Notes: generated by a model from the sequence alone, not told the origin. A DNA stretch of 64,000 nucleotides from Cupriavidus basilensis (GCF_000876015.1 NZ_BBQM01000031.1:1-64000), one strand, 5' to 3'. Shown: positions 17,399-26,360, numbered from the stretch's first letter. Program-made: numbers and translations.

Positions 17399-19396
17399 AT
17401 GATTCATGATTGGCTTGCCGGGCGGCTGGGATGCCGCCCGGAGTGGGGGGCCGCGCCGGCCAGGAGACGCGTTGGCGCGGGATGCTTGCGGCCGGCGTGG
17501 CGGGGCCTGGCGCTGGTCTGCCTGCTGATGGCGCGCGCCGCGGCGGCCGACGATGGCCCGCTGCTGCTGCAAGGCACGGCCGTGTCCTGGCTGCGCGACC
17601 CCGGCGGCCGCCTCGGCATCGCCCAGGTGGCGGCGGCCGGCGGCTTCGCGCCGCTGCGCGGCAGCCTGCGCGCGGGCCGCTCGCCGGACGCTTTCTGGCT
17701 GCGGGTGGTGCTGCCGCCCGCCGTGCGCGACAGCGGGCACCTGCTGGAGGTGTCTCCGGGCGGGCTGGCCGACGTGCGCCTGTACGAGGGCCGCGGCGGC
17801 GCCTGGCGCGAGCGCCCCGGCGGCGGCGCCGTGCCGTTCCGGCAGCGCGAGATGCCCGTGCGCGGCGCGGTCTTCCGGCTGGCGCGCCCGCGCCCCGGCG
17901 ACGTGCTGTACCTGCGCATCCGCACCGGGCAGGCGATGGCGGCCGAGCTGCGCCTGTGGCGAGAGCCCGCGCTGCAGGCCGCGGCCGGCGTCGCCACGCT
18001 CGGCGCCGGCATGTACCTGGGCCTGATGCTGACGGTGGCGCTGTTCAACCTGGCCGGCTGGCTGGTGACGCGGCGCGGCCTGTACGGCTTGTTCGCGCTG
18101 TTCGTGGCCGCCGGCGCGCTGCGCTGGTTCGTCTCCGGCGGGCTGGCCGGCCAGTTCCTGTTCCCCGCCGGCCCCGCCGTGCCGCAGCCGCTGGCCGACG
18201 CGCTGCTGGCCCTGCAGGCGCTGTGCGCCAACCTGTTCCGCATCCGGCTGCTGCAGCTGCGCGAGCGCGCCCCGCGCCTGCTGCGCTATTTCCAGGGGCT
18301 GGTGCTGCTCGGCGCGCTGGCCGTGGCCGCCGCGCCGACCGGCCACTTCACCGCCGCGATGCGCCTGCTCTACGCGGCCACGCTGGCCGGCCACGTGCTC
18401 TCGCTGCCGGTGTACGCCAGCCTGTGGCGCACCGGCGGGGCGGCCGGGCGCCTGATCGTGGCGGCGCTGCTGCTGTATTGCGCGGTGCTGCTGCCGGCCA
18501 TGCTCGGCGCGCTCGGGCTGGTGCCGCTGCATCCGCTCGCGCTGCAGGCCGCGCAGCTCGTGGACCTGCCCGCGGTGCTGGCGCTGCACCTGGTGCTGAT
18601 GCTGCGCATGCGCGACGCCGAGCGCGAGCGCAACCAGGCCATGCTGCAGGCCAGCCACGCCGTTGCCGCCACCGAGCGCGAGCGCGGCGCGCGCGAAGAG
18701 CAGGACCGCCTGCTGGCCATGATGGCGCACGAAGTGCGCACGCCGGCGGCGGTGATCGATGCCGCCGCCCACAGCCTGCGCCTGCTCGACGATGCCCGCC
18801 CCGACCGCGCCCAGCGCGACAGCCGCTACCAGAGCATCCGCCTCGCCGTGCGGCGGCTGACGCTGCTGAGCGAGCTGGCCGAGGCGCGCGAGCGGCTGGC
18901 GCCCGGCGACGGACACCAGCCAGCCGAGCCCTTCGACCTGCACGGGCTCAGCCGCCAGGTGCTGGCCACGCTGGAGCCGCAGGCCGCGGCGCGGGTCGCG
19001 CTGGCGGTGCGGGCCGGCCCGGCCGGCGAGGCACCGCCGCAGCTGGCCGGAGACGCGCGCCTGATGCATTTCGCGCTGCTCAATCTGGTCGACAACGCGC
19101 TCAAGTACGCCTACCCGGACACGGCCATCCGCATCGACATCGCCGCTCGCGGCCATCTGGGCCGGCGCGGCGTGGCCTGGCGCATCCGCGACCACGGCCC
19201 GGGCGTGCCGCCCGGCAAGGAAGAGGCCATCTTCGAGAAATTCCAGCGGTTCGACGAGCGCGCCGGGCATCCCGGCCTCGGCCTTGGGCTGCCGCTGGCG
19301 CGCCGCATCGCCGAGCTGCACGGCGGCGCGCTGCGCTGCGAGCCGGACTGGCGCGCGGGCGCCTGCTTCGCGCTGTGGCTGCCGGAGGCCCCATGA
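17399..19396 (+). CDS. 7TM-DISM sensor histidine kinase
   Basis: The 665-residue membrane sensor has an N-terminal signal/anchor, a periplasmic 7TMR-DISM-type extracellular domain (about residues 50-190), seven hydrophobic helices (about 195-400), and a cytoplasmic kinase. The H-box MMAHEVRTPA carries the phosphorylated His (about H444). The N-box FALLNLVDNALKYA and the G-boxes DHGPGVPPG and GLGLGLPLA complete the catalytic domain. The extracellular domain family is thought to bind carbohydrates or other small ligands; the signal here is unknown. Its stop overlaps the regulator start (ATGA), so the pair is translationally coupled. Confidence 0.9.
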   Translation: MIHDWLAGRLGCRPEWGAAPARRRVGAGCLRPAWRGLALVCLLMARAAAADDGPLLLQGTAVSWLRDPGGRLGIAQVAAAGGFAPLRGSLRAGRSPDAFWLRVVLPPAVRDSGHLLEVSPGGLADVRLYEGRGGAWRERPGGGAVPFRQREMPVRGAVFRLARPRPGDVLYLRIRTGQAMAAELRLWREPALQAAAGVATLGAGMYLGLMLTVALFNLAGWLVTRRGLYGLFALFVAAGALRWFVSGGLAGQFLFPAGPAVPQPLADALLALQALCANLFRIRLLQLRERAPRLLRYFQGLVLLGALAVAAAPTGHFTAAMRLLYAATLAGHVLSLPVYASLWRTGGAAGRLIVAALLLYCAVLLPAMLGALGLVPLHPLALQAAQLVDLPAVLALHLVLMLRMRDAERERNQAMLQASHAVAATERERGAREEQDRLLAMMAHEVRTPAAVIDAAAHSLRLLDDARPDRAQRDSRYQSIRLAVRRLTLLSELAEARERLAPGDGHQPAEPFDLHGLSRQVLATLEPQAAARVALAVRAGPAGEAPPQLAGDARLMHFALLNLVDNALKYAYPDTAIRIDIAARGHLGRRGVAWRIRDHGPGVPPGKEEAIFEKFQRFDERAGHPGLGLGLPLARRIAELHGGALRCEPDWRAGACFALWLPEAP

Positions 19397-20157
19397 TGTG
19401 TAACCGCCTTGCCGCGCCTGTCGCCAGTTCCGCGGCACCGCGCGCGCCCATCGCCCTGGTGGACGACAACGCGCTGCTGTGCGCCGAGCTGCTGTTCCAT
19501 CTCGCCCATGCGGGCTACGCGCCCACCGGGCTGGCCCACGGCGCGGCGCTCGACGCGCACCTGGCCAGCGAGCCGTGCCGGCTGGTGGTGCTCGACCTCG
19601 GCCTGCCCGGCGAGGACGGGCTCTCGATCTGCGAGCGCCTGCGCCGCACGCGGCCCGAGCTCGGCATCGTGGTGCTGACCGGGCGCGGCACGCTGCAGCA
19701 CCGGCTCGACGGCCTGCGCGGCGGCGCCGACGCCTATCTCGTCAAGCCGGTGCCGGTCGAGGAGCTGCTGCTGGTGATCGCCAACCTGCTGCGCCGGCTC
19801 GATGCCGCGCCCGATGCCGGGCCGGCGCCGCAGGCGGACGGCGCGCCGGCGTGGCGCCTCGACGCGCGCCGCCTGCTCGCCACCACGCCGGCCGGCCGCG
19901 CGCTGATCCTGACGCGCGTGGAATGCCTGCTGCTGCGGGCGCTCGCGCGCAGCGCGCCGTGCCCGGCCACGCGCCGGCAGCTGGTCGAGGCGCTGGGCGG
20001 CAACTACCTGGAGTTCGACGAGCACCGCATCGAGGTCGCGGTCAGCCGCCTGCGCGGCAAGCTCGCGCGGGCCTGGCCCCACGCGCCGGCCATCCGCACC
20101 GTGCGCGGCGTCGGCTACCTGCTGGTGCAGCCGTGGCTGGCGGCCGACGGCGCGTAG
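19393..20157 (+). CDS. OmpR/PhoB-type response regulator
   Basis: The 254-residue regulator has a receiver domain with the acidic pair D24/D25, phospho-acceptor D68 (LVVLDLGLPGEDG), T96 and K118 (YLVKPV), then a C-terminal winged-helix DNA-binding domain (about 145-245) with LTRVECLLLRALARS and IRTVRGVGYLL. It is the partner of the overlapping 7TM-DISM kinase. No obvious target gene is adjacent. Confidence 0.92.
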   Translation: MMCNRLAAPVASSAAPRAPIALVDDNALLCAELLFHLAHAGYAPTGLAHGAALDAHLASEPCRLVVLDLGLPGEDGLSICERLRRTRPELGIVVLTGRGTLQHRLDGLRGGADAYLVKPVPVEELLLVIANLLRRLDAAPDAGPAPQADGAPAWRLDARRLLATTPAGRALILTRVECLLLRALARSAPCPATRRQLVEALGGNYLEFDEHRIEVAVSRLRGKLARAWPHAPAIRTVRGVGYLLVQPWLAADGA

Positions 20158-20353
20158 TGCCCGCGGGGCGCGGGCCGTTGCTGCCCACGGCGGGCCGCAG
20201 TGAGCATTTGTGAGCCTTGCCGCCGGTAATTTTCGTATGCTGCTCCGCCACGGGCACGGCCCGTCGCCGCGTCATCGCGGCAGCGCCGTCGCGGCGGAAT
20301 CCTCCATTCCCCCGGACGCCGCAAGAGCCAGAGACTGGAAGCATGGAGCAGGG

Positions 20354-20635
20354 ATGAGGCAGGGCGAGCTATTGGGCAGAGTGGCGGAAGGCGCGGTCCT
20401 GCGCATCACCCGCGACCCCTGGGGCAATCTGTTGCCGAGCGTGACGCTGGCCGGGCCGGGGCCGCAAGACCAGGCCGAGGTCGTGCACTGCTGGCAGATC
20501 GGCAAGATGGTGCACGCGGGTCTGCTGACCTACGACAAGGGCGCGCCGGAACTGTCGGACCAGCTGGTGCCGACGGCGGCCGGGCTGGCGGCGGGGCGGG
20601 CCTGGAACCGCGCGAAGACGCGCGGCGAAGGGTAG
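20354..20635 (+). CDS. Hypothetical protein, 93 residues
   Basis: I do not recognise this protein. It is soluble, 93 residues, with VLRITRDPWGNLLPSVTLAG and a HCWQIGKMVHAGLLTYD segment. The frame is open upstream to 20210, but I chose the ATG at 20354 because it follows GGAGCAGGG and the upstream extension is low-complexity. It stands alone between the two-component pair and the convergent aldehyde dehydrogenase gene. Confidence 0.6.
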   Translation: MRQGELLGRVAEGAVLRITRDPWGNLLPSVTLAGPGPQDQAEVVHCWQIGKMVHAGLLTYDKGAPELSDQLVPTAAGLAAGRAWNRAKTRGEG

Positions 20636-20702
20636 GGCGGGGCAAACAGCGCGGGTGGGGCGGGCAGGCCGCCACGCGCCCGCCCCGCCCGCGCGGCGCC
20701 CG

Positions 20703-22295
20703 CTATGCGGGCCGGTTCACCGGCGCGCGCGTGTGGACGCCGTCGACCAGCCGGTCGATGCCCAGCGGGTTGCCATCCTTCAGCGCGTCGGGCAGCAGCG
20801 CGTCGGCGAAGTTCTGGTAGCAGACCGGGCGCAGGTAGCGGTCGATCGCCAGCGTGCCGACCGAGGTGCCGCGCGGGTCCGAGGTGGCCGGGTAGGGGCC
20901 GCCGTGCACCATCGCGTCGCACACTTCCACGCCGGTCGGATAACCGTTGACCAGCAGCCGGCCCACCTTCTGCTCGAGCCGCGCGACCAGCGCGGCGCAG
21001 TCGGCGAGGTCGTCGTCGTCCGCGATCAGCGTGGCCGTCAACTGGCCGCGCAGGCTGTCGACGAGGCGGCCGAGCTCCGCCGCGTCGGCCGCCTCGACCA
21101 CCACCGTGGCGGGGCCGAAGACTTCCTCCTGCAGCAGCGCGTCGCCTGCGAGCAGCAGCGCCGCGTCGGCCTTGAAGACCTGGGCGCCGGCCTTGCCGTC
21201 GCGCGGCGCCGCGCCGGCCAGCCGCGCCACGCGCGGGTGCGCCGCCAGCGCCTGCGAGCCGTGCGCGTAGTGGTCCAGCCCGCCCGCGCTCAGCATGGTC
21301 TGCGCCGGCTGCGCCTCGGCCGCCGCGCACAGGTGCGCCACGAACGCGCCGAACGCCTCGCCGCGCACGCCCAGCACCAGGCCCGGGTTGGTGCAGAACT
21401 GCCCGGCGCCCAGCGCCACCGACGCCGCCAGCTCCGCCGCCACCTGCGCGCCGCGGCGCGCCAGCGCGCGCGGCATGAGCAGCACCGGGTTGATGCTGCT
21501 CATCTCGGCGAACACGGGAATCGGCTGTGGCCGCGCGGCGGCCATGTCGCACAGCGCGCGCCCGCCGCGCAGCGAGCCGGTGAAACCCACCGCCTGGATC
21601 GCCGGATGCCTGACCAGGCGCTCGCCCACGCGGTCGCCGAACACCATGTTGAAGACGCCGGCCGGCATGCCGAGCCGGTCCGCCGCGCGCAGGATGGCGT
21701 CGGCGACCGCCTGCGCGGTCGCCATATGGCCCATGTGCGCCTTGAACACGACCGGGCAGCCGGCGGCCAGCGCCGAGGCGGTGTCGCCGCCGGCGGTGGA
21801 GAACGCCAGCGGGAAGTTGCTGGCGCCGAACACCGCCACCGGGCCGATGCCGGTGCGGTACTGGCGCAGGTCCGGGCGCGGCAGCGGCTGGCGCGCGGGC
21901 AGCGCGGTGTCGATGCGCGCGCCGAGGAAGTCGCCGCGGCGCAGGACCTGCGCGAACAGCCGCATCTGGCCGCTGGTGCGGCCGCGCTCGCCGCGGATGC
22001 GCGCGGCCGGCAGCGCGGTCTCGCGGCAGACCAGCTCGACGAAATCCTCGCCGAGCGCGTCGATCTCGTCGGCGACGGCATCGAGGAATTCGGCGCGCCG
22101 GCCCGGCGCGAGCGCGCGGAACGCCGGGAAGGCGGCGGCCGCGGCCTGCGCGGCGGCGTCGATCTCCGCCGGCGTGGCCTCGACGAAGCGCAGCGGCAGG
22201 CGTTCGCCGCTGGCCGCGTCGACGCTGTAGAGGAAGGCCGAGCCTTCCGCGCGGCGCTCGCCGCCGATGTAGTTGTAGCCCGACGTTTCCGGCAT
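20703..22295 (-). CDS. Aldehyde dehydrogenase (NADP+), ketoglutarate-semialdehyde dehydrogenase type
   Basis: The 530-residue enzyme belongs to the AldH/KGSADH group of the aldehyde dehydrogenase superfamily. It has FGASNFPLAFSTAGGDTASALAAGCPVVFKAH, the FTGSLRGGRAL cofactor loop, EMSSINPV with the general-base glutamate, and GQFCTNPGLV with the catalytic cysteine. Members oxidise 2-ketoglutarate semialdehyde in sugar-acid or hydroxyproline catabolism; the actual substrate here is unproven. The ATG at 22295 begins MPETSGYNYIGGE. It diverges from a LysR regulator gene, its probable controller. Confidence 0.9.
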   Translation of the reverse strand: MPETSGYNYIGGERRAEGSAFLYSVDAASGERLPLRFVEATPAEIDAAAQAAAAAFPAFRALAPGRRAEFLDAVADEIDALGEDFVELVCRETALPAARIRGERGRTSGQMRLFAQVLRRGDFLGARIDTALPARQPLPRPDLRQYRTGIGPVAVFGASNFPLAFSTAGGDTASALAAGCPVVFKAHMGHMATAQAVADAILRAADRLGMPAGVFNMVFGDRVGERLVRHPAIQAVGFTGSLRGGRALCDMAAARPQPIPVFAEMSSINPVLLMPRALARRGAQVAAELAASVALGAGQFCTNPGLVLGVRGEAFGAFVAHLCAAAEAQPAQTMLSAGGLDHYAHGSQALAAHPRVARLAGAAPRDGKAGAQVFKADAALLLAGDALLQEEVFGPATVVVEAADAAELGRLVDSLRGQLTATLIADDDDLADCAALVARLEQKVGRLLVNGYPTGVEVCDAMVHGGPYPATSDPRGTSVGTLAIDRYLRPVCYQNFADALLPDALKDGNPLGIDRLVDGVHTRAPVNRPA

Positions 22296-22608
22296 GGCGA
22301 TGGTCTCCTGTGGATGGGGGGATGGTGCTGCGATCCGCAACGAGGCGCGCGGCGTGGCCGAGCCGGCCGCGCGTCCGGGCCGTCGACTGTAGCGGCCGCG
22401 GCCGCGCCCGGCCAATGACGTTTCGGCCCGGGGTGATAAGCGGGCGTTATCGGTTGGGTGCTATCGGTCGGGTGCTGCCGGCCAGGCGCCATCGGCCGGC
22501 GGCCCGGGGCCGGTTCCCGCACCCGGCGCGGGACGCCCCGGGCGCCCCGGCAAGCCCGCCGGGCGCCGCAGCCGATATAGTGGCGTTTCCTCCCGCGCCG
22601 CCATCGCC
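22296..22608. promoter_or_regulatory. Divergent promoter region with candidate LysR box
   Basis: This 313-bp gap separates the aldehyde dehydrogenase and LysR genes. At 22435-22451 GATAA and TTATC are separated by 7 bp, an AT-rich dyad in very GC-rich surroundings that resembles a LysR-type binding site. No other feature is evident. The assignment rests on position and symmetry only. Confidence 0.35.
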
Positions 22609-23565
22609 ATGAGCCACACCGTTCCCTCGCTGCACATCCTCGCCTCGCGCCTGCGCCTCAAGCAGTTGCGCCTGCTCATCGAGCTCGACCGCCACGGCTC
22701 GCTGCACAAGGCCGCCGACGAGATCGCCATCTCGCAGCCGGGCGCGACCAGGGTGCTGCGCGAGATCGAGACCCTGCTCGGCATGCCGCTGTTCGAACGC
22801 CAGCCCAAGGGGCTGGTCGCCAACGACCTGGGCCGCTGCGTGATCCGCTACGCGCGCCTGATCTACAGCGACCTCGAACATCTGCGCGAAGAGATGACCG
22901 CCATCGCGCAGGGCCACGGCGGGCACCTCGCGGTGGGCACCATCATGGGCGCGGTGCCGCTGCTCACGCGGGCGCTGGCGTCGCTGCGCCGCAAGCATCC
23001 GACGCTGTCCGTGGCAGTGGTGGAGGACACCAGCGCGCGCCTGCTCGACCTCGTCGACGAGGGCCGCGTGGACGTGGCCATCTGCCGCAGCGGCGTGAGC
23101 CGCCGGCCCGACGCCTACGCCTGCCTGCGCCTGGACGAGGAGCCGCTGTCGGTGGTGGTGGCCCGCGCGCATCCGCTCGCCGGCGCGCCGGCGGTGGCGC
23201 TCGAAGCGCTGGCCGGCTCGAGCTGGATCGCCTATCCGGTCGATATGCCGATGCGCGTGGCGCTGGAGCGCGAGCTCGCCAGCGCCGGCATCAAGGCGCC
23301 GCGCTTCCCGCTCGAGACCGCCTCCACCTTCACCACCTTCGCCATGCTGCAGGAAGACCCCACGCTGGTGGCGGTCATGCCGCGCGAGGTGGCGCTGTTC
23401 GGCGAGCGCTTCGGGCTGGTGGCGCGCCTGCCGGTCACGCTGCCGTCGCTGGAAGAGCCGTTCGGCGTGGTCAGCCGCGCCGGCTCGGCGCCGTCGCCGG
23501 GCGCGCGCCTGCTGATCGACGAACTGTTCGCGGGGCGGCCCGGCGGCGCGCCGCGGCCGGCCTGA
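22609..23565 (+). CDS. LysR family transcriptional regulator
   Basis: The 318-residue protein has an N-terminal helix-turn-helix (about residues 14-73: LKQLRLLIELDRHGSLHKAA, ISQPGATRVLREIE, LFERQPKGL) and a C-terminal effector-binding domain of the periplasmic-binding type. The helix-turn-helix resembles the GbpR/PcaQ-like branch that regulates sugar-acid and aromatic catabolism. It diverges from the aldehyde dehydrogenase gene, which it probably controls. Confidence 0.9.
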   Translation: MSHTVPSLHILASRLRLKQLRLLIELDRHGSLHKAADEIAISQPGATRVLREIETLLGMPLFERQPKGLVANDLGRCVIRYARLIYSDLEHLREEMTAIAQGHGGHLAVGTIMGAVPLLTRALASLRRKHPTLSVAVVEDTSARLLDLVDEGRVDVAICRSGVSRRPDAYACLRLDEEPLSVVVARAHPLAGAPAVALEALAGSSWIAYPVDMPMRVALERELASAGIKAPRFPLETASTFTTFAMLQEDPTLVAVMPREVALFGERFGLVARLPVTLPSLEEPFGVVSRAGSAPSPGARLLIDELFAGRPGGAPRPA

Positions 23566-23653
23566 TGCGCGCCGCGCCGTGCAGAGTTTTCCGTTTCCGG
23601 ATACACTGCGCCCCGCACTGAACGAGGACGCGCAGCGCGGCGTCCTCCTCGGC

Positions 23654-23729
23654 GGCGGGGTGGCAGAGTGGTTATGCGACGGTCTGCAAAGCCGTACACG
23701 GCGGTTCGATTCCGTTCCCCCCGCCTCCA
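23654..23729 (+). tRNA. tRNA-Cys (GCA), prophage integration site
   Basis: The acceptor 5' strand GGCGGGG, the D-arm, an anticodon stem ACGGT/GCCGT with loop CTGCAAA (anticodon GCA) and the encoded TCCA end are all visible. The 3' half is unusual. After the T-loop the T-stem strand CCGTT is followed by nine bases (CCCCCCGCC) before TCCA instead of seven, and the T-stem has two outer G-U pairs. Either two extra C residues are present or the cloverleaf is distorted. A terminator and the phage integrase follow directly. Confidence 0.85.
23705..23729 (+). other. Probable attL core at the 3' end of tRNA-Cys
   Basis: Tyrosine-recombinase phages often integrate in the T-loop to 3' end of a tRNA and restore it with their own att copy. 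The integrase start lies 167 bp downstream, all later genes are phage genes, and the tRNA 3' half is anomalous. The matching attR lies beyond the window, so the core boundaries are inferred. Confidence 0.55.
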
Positions 23730-23732
23730 TAA

Positions 23733-23758
23733 GGCCCTGATTAGTCAGGGCTTTTTTT
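23733..23758 (+). terminator. Rho-independent terminator after tRNA-Cys
   Basis: A perfect stem GCCCTGA/TCAGGGC with loop TTAG is followed by seven T residues. It ends the tRNA transcript and insulates the integrase gene. Confidence 0.92.
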
Positions 23759-23780
23759 ATTTCCTGCGGGAGCGTGTCGC

Positions 23781-23890
23781 GCCTGAAAGTGATGCGCAGT
23801 GGTATAAATCTGCCTGAAACCACTCCGAAAGAGTGGGGAACCACGCGTGTGATTGTCCATTTGGCAATACACGCCAGTGTAATTTCAGGC
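23781..23890. repeat. Three GCCTGAAA octamers, candidate integrase arm sites
   Basis: GCCTGAAA occurs at 23781-23788 and 23812-23819 in direct orientation and at 23883-23890 in inverse orientation (TTTCAGGC), all between attL and the integrase start. Lambda-type integrases bind short arm-type repeats beside the core. The last copy ends 5 bp before the int start codon, so binding could also regulate int. Confidence 0.5.
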
Positions 23891-23895
23891 GAACG

Positions 23896-25056
23896 ATGGC
23901 GACAAAAAGACAGAGATCAGCGGGCTCATGGGAATACGTGGTGCGCCGCAAGGGCCTGCTGCCCAAGCCGCTCTACTTTACCTTCTCCAGCGAGGCCGAG
24001 GGCGACGCCTATGTCGCCCGGCTCGAGCGGCTACTCGACGCCGGTGTCGTGCCGCAAGAGTTCGTCGATTCTCGATCCTCCATCGTGACAGGCCTGGACG
24101 CGATCAGGGAGTACGTCTCCCATCACGCCGTCTCGATCACTGACCGTCCGTTGCTGAATGCCCTCGCCAGCAAGGATGTCGTGGCGTCCGCCAGGCTGGC
24201 CAGCATCGACTATCGCTGGGTGCAGTCGTGGGTGACGGCGATGAAGCGAGAGGAGAATCTGTCGCCGTCGACGATTCGGCACTACGTGGGCGCTCTCGCG
24301 CGCTGCTTTGACTGGTGCGTGTTGCGCCCGGCGCCCGGCTTTCCTCTGAATCCCATTCGCCTGCTGCCGCGGCGGTATGCAACCTATAGCGAGATGGACC
24401 AGGCGGCCGTCTTGGCGCAGGACCTGGCGCCAAAGGCCGATGTGGAGAGAGATAGGCGCTTGCCGCCCCATGAGGAGAAGGAGATCAATCTCGTTCTCGC
24501 CGGCGCCCGGCCGAGGCGTCGCCAGCGCCCGCTGACGTTGCCCTGGCAGGCCGCGCTCGAGCTGCTATTCGTTCTCGCTGTCGAGACTGCCATGCGGCTG
24601 CGCGAGATGTACACCCTGTCGATCGATCAGGTCGATTTGGCGGGGCGAACCGTGGCGCTCGAGAAGACCAAGAACGGCGACAAACGTCCGGTGCCGTTGT
24701 CGACGGTGGCGGTTGCGGCCATCAAGCGCTACCAGTCGCTGGTGGCCGCCGGCGAGCGCGGCATGGCCGGATTCTCGTTCGATGGTGGCTGGCTCTTTCC
24801 CTGGTGGGATGGTGACAAGGCCGTGCTGGGCAAGGTGTCCAGAAAGCTATCGAACCAGTTCAGCAGGGTCTTCGACGCGGCCGGGTGCCCGGATCTCATC
24901 TTTCACGACCTGCGCCACGAGGCCACGTCGCGGCTCTACGAAAAGACCACGCTCACAGACCTGCAGATCGCCAAGATCACCGGACACAAGACGCTAGCCG
25001 TCTTGCGCCGGTATGCAAATCTGAGGGGGAGTGATCTGGCTGCTCGCCTCTGGTGA
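23896..25056 (+). CDS. int: Tyrosine-type phage integrase
   Basis: The 386-residue recombinase has an N-terminal SAM-like core-binding domain (about residues 100-175) and a C-terminal catalytic domain. The expected residues are present: Arg in AVETAMRLREMYTL, Lys in LEKTKNGDKRP, the HDLRHEATSRL box, His in TGHKTL and the nucleophile Tyr in LRRYANL. It is transcribed inward from attL, convergent with the leftward operon. The ATG at 23896 begins MATKRQRS; an earlier ATG at 23833 lacks a convincing site. Confidence 0.95.
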   Translation: MATKRQRSAGSWEYVVRRKGLLPKPLYFTFSSEAEGDAYVARLERLLDAGVVPQEFVDSRSSIVTGLDAIREYVSHHAVSITDRPLLNALASKDVVASARLASIDYRWVQSWVTAMKREENLSPSTIRHYVGALARCFDWCVLRPAPGFPLNPIRLLPRRYATYSEMDQAAVLAQDLAPKADVERDRRLPPHEEKEINLVLAGARPRRRQRPLTLPWQAALELLFVLAVETAMRLREMYTLSIDQVDLAGRTVALEKTKNGDKRPVPLSTVAVAAIKRYQSLVAAGERGMAGFSFDGGWLFPWWDGDKAVLGKVSRKLSNQFSRVFDAAGCPDLIFHDLRHEATSRLYEKTTLTDLQIAKITGHKTLAVLRRYANLRGSDLAARLW

Positions 25057-25068
25057 TGCGAGCTGGGG

Positions 25069-25380
25069 CTATACCGAAGGGTGAGGCTGGGGAATCTCAG
25101 GCAGGGCGGGTGGCGCGCCCCGACTGCGGCCGCGCCGGCGTATAGGGCTGACCGTCGGCTGTGGTGTCTGGAAGCCGGTCATCACGCGCGATTGGGTCTG
25201 CCGCTCGCTCGTCTGCCGGCGAGATTCCCGACGCAGGTATTCAACAAGGTCGTCCTCCATGAACACCCACGCGTGGCCGATGCGAGCCCCGTAGATCTCC
25301 CCGGCCTGCGCTAAGCGCAATACCGTTTCCCGGCAGACCTTGAGAAACTCGGCGCATTCGTTGGTGTCTAGCGTGCGCAT
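25069..25380 (-). CDS. Excisionase-like helix-turn-helix protein
   Basis: The 103-residue protein begins with a MerR/excisionase-type helix-turn-helix (MRTLDTNECAEFLKV, CRETVLRLAQAGEI, GHAWVFMEDDLVEYLR), a common form of phage Xis. The C-terminal 50 residues are basic and low-complexity. It is the last gene of the leftward operon, so it should be expressed together with the early genes on induction and act with the convergent integrase. It overlaps the upstream gene by 13 bp. Confidence 0.8.
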   Translation of the reverse strand: MRTLDTNECAEFLKVCRETVLRLAQAGEIYGARIGHAWVFMEDDLVEYLRRESRRQTSERQTQSRVMTGFQTPQPTVSPIRRRGRSRGAPPALPEIPQPHPSV

Positions 25381-25949
25381 TTTGTTTCTCCGACGGGGGC
25401 CAACAGCACATCGCTCACGACTTCCCACAGTCGCGAGGGCGACCACTGGTAGCGGTCGAAATCGGCATCCGGGTGGATGCCAATGCGGCAGGTCGAGTGA
25501 GAGCCTTTGCGGAACTCCTCGGACTTGTACATCAGCGTGGCAACCTTGCCGTTCCCTCCGGGCTCCGTGCGGTGGTAGACATAGGCGCGAATGCGGTATT
25601 CATTGCCTGCCTCGATGGCACGACGATAGTCCTGGATCAGGTCGCAGCGCCCATCAGGTACCCAGGGGCGGCCACCCCTGGCTGTGCGAGCGCCTTCATG
25701 CAGATACATGACATATTCGCCTGACTCCTCCGCGGGATAGTGGCGATAGCCGATGTCGACCTGGGTACCGACCAGCACGCGCGAGCGGAAGCTGAAACGG
25801 TGGTCGTGAATCGATGAGTGCTCGAAGCAGCGCCGGCGCGGCAGTTCCGGGTGCCAGACATGCAGGCGTTGGTTGTTGGGCAGTTGGACCTGGATGAAGC
25901 CGAGCCCGTGCAGAGTGATCTGGTTGGTCATCACGTCGTCAACGATCAT
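25368..25949 (-). CDS. Hypothetical phage protein rich in His motifs
   Basis: The 193-residue protein is not a family I can name. It has a cluster of histidines (H44, H48, H50 in HSSIHDHRF) followed by beta-strand-like segments, which could be a cupin-like metal site; this is only a weak inference. It starts with an ATGA overlap on the upstream gene and overlaps the excisionase gene at its 3' end, so it belongs to the leftward operon. Confidence 0.7.
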   Translation of the reverse strand: MIVDDVMTNQITLHGLGFIQVQLPNNQRLHVWHPELPRRRCFEHSSIHDHRFSFRSRVLVGTQVDIGYRHYPAEESGEYVMYLHEGARTARGGRPWVPDGRCDLIQDYRRAIEAGNEYRIRAYVYHRTEPGGNGKVATLMYKSEEFRKGSHSTCRIGIHPDADFDRYQWSPSRLWEVVSDVLLAPVGETKCAR

Positions 25950-26131
25950 TCCTTCTCCCAGGCAACGTCCAGCCCGCTGGCCACAACCGCGTCCAGCGCC
26001 TTTTGCAATCGGATCTCGGTACCGCGACCGTGGTCCTCTGGCCGGATTTTCGGTATGACGGCCAATGCCTCGCGCGCCGCAGAGATCAGCAAAGCCAGTG
26101 CCTCACGTTTCAGGTTGACGCTATCAGCCAT
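25946..26131 (-). CDS. Small hypothetical phage protein, 61 residues
   Basis: A 61-residue, mostly helical protein of unknown function (MADSVNLKREALALLIS...). The ATG at 26131 overlaps the preceding stop by 8 bp and its own stop overlaps the next start, consistent with translational coupling. The longer frame upstream is out of context. Confidence 0.65.
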   Translation of the reverse strand: MADSVNLKREALALLISAAREALAVIPKIRPEDHGRGTEIRLQKALDAVVASGLDVAWEKE

Positions 26132-26360
26132 GTCCGTGCTCCGTGTCGGTGGTGATGGCCTTGATCCGCTCGATGCTGACGACGCGCGCCTTGTGCTGGC
26201 GGCCGCCTGCATGGATGGCATTGCGCACCGCGTTCACAGCTTCACGTGCTGCCTGGTCATATACCTGCGAGAGGGCGCACTCCGGCCCCCAACTGCCCAC
26301 GGTTACTTCCACCGTGACCGAGACAACCGCATGGGTTGTCGTGCGGATAGTTTGCTTCAT
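26124..26360 (-). CDS. Small hypothetical phage protein, 78 residues
   Basis: A 78-residue protein with a beta-strand N-terminus (MKQTIRTTTHAVVSVTVEVTV) and a helical, Ala-rich middle. No family is recognised. Its ATG overlaps the upstream stop by one base, and it lies in the middle of the coupled leftward operon. Confidence 0.68.
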   Translation of the reverse strand: MKQTIRTTTHAVVSVTVEVTVGSWGPECALSQVYDQAAREAVNAVRNAIHAGGRQHKARVVSIERIKAITTDTEHGHG

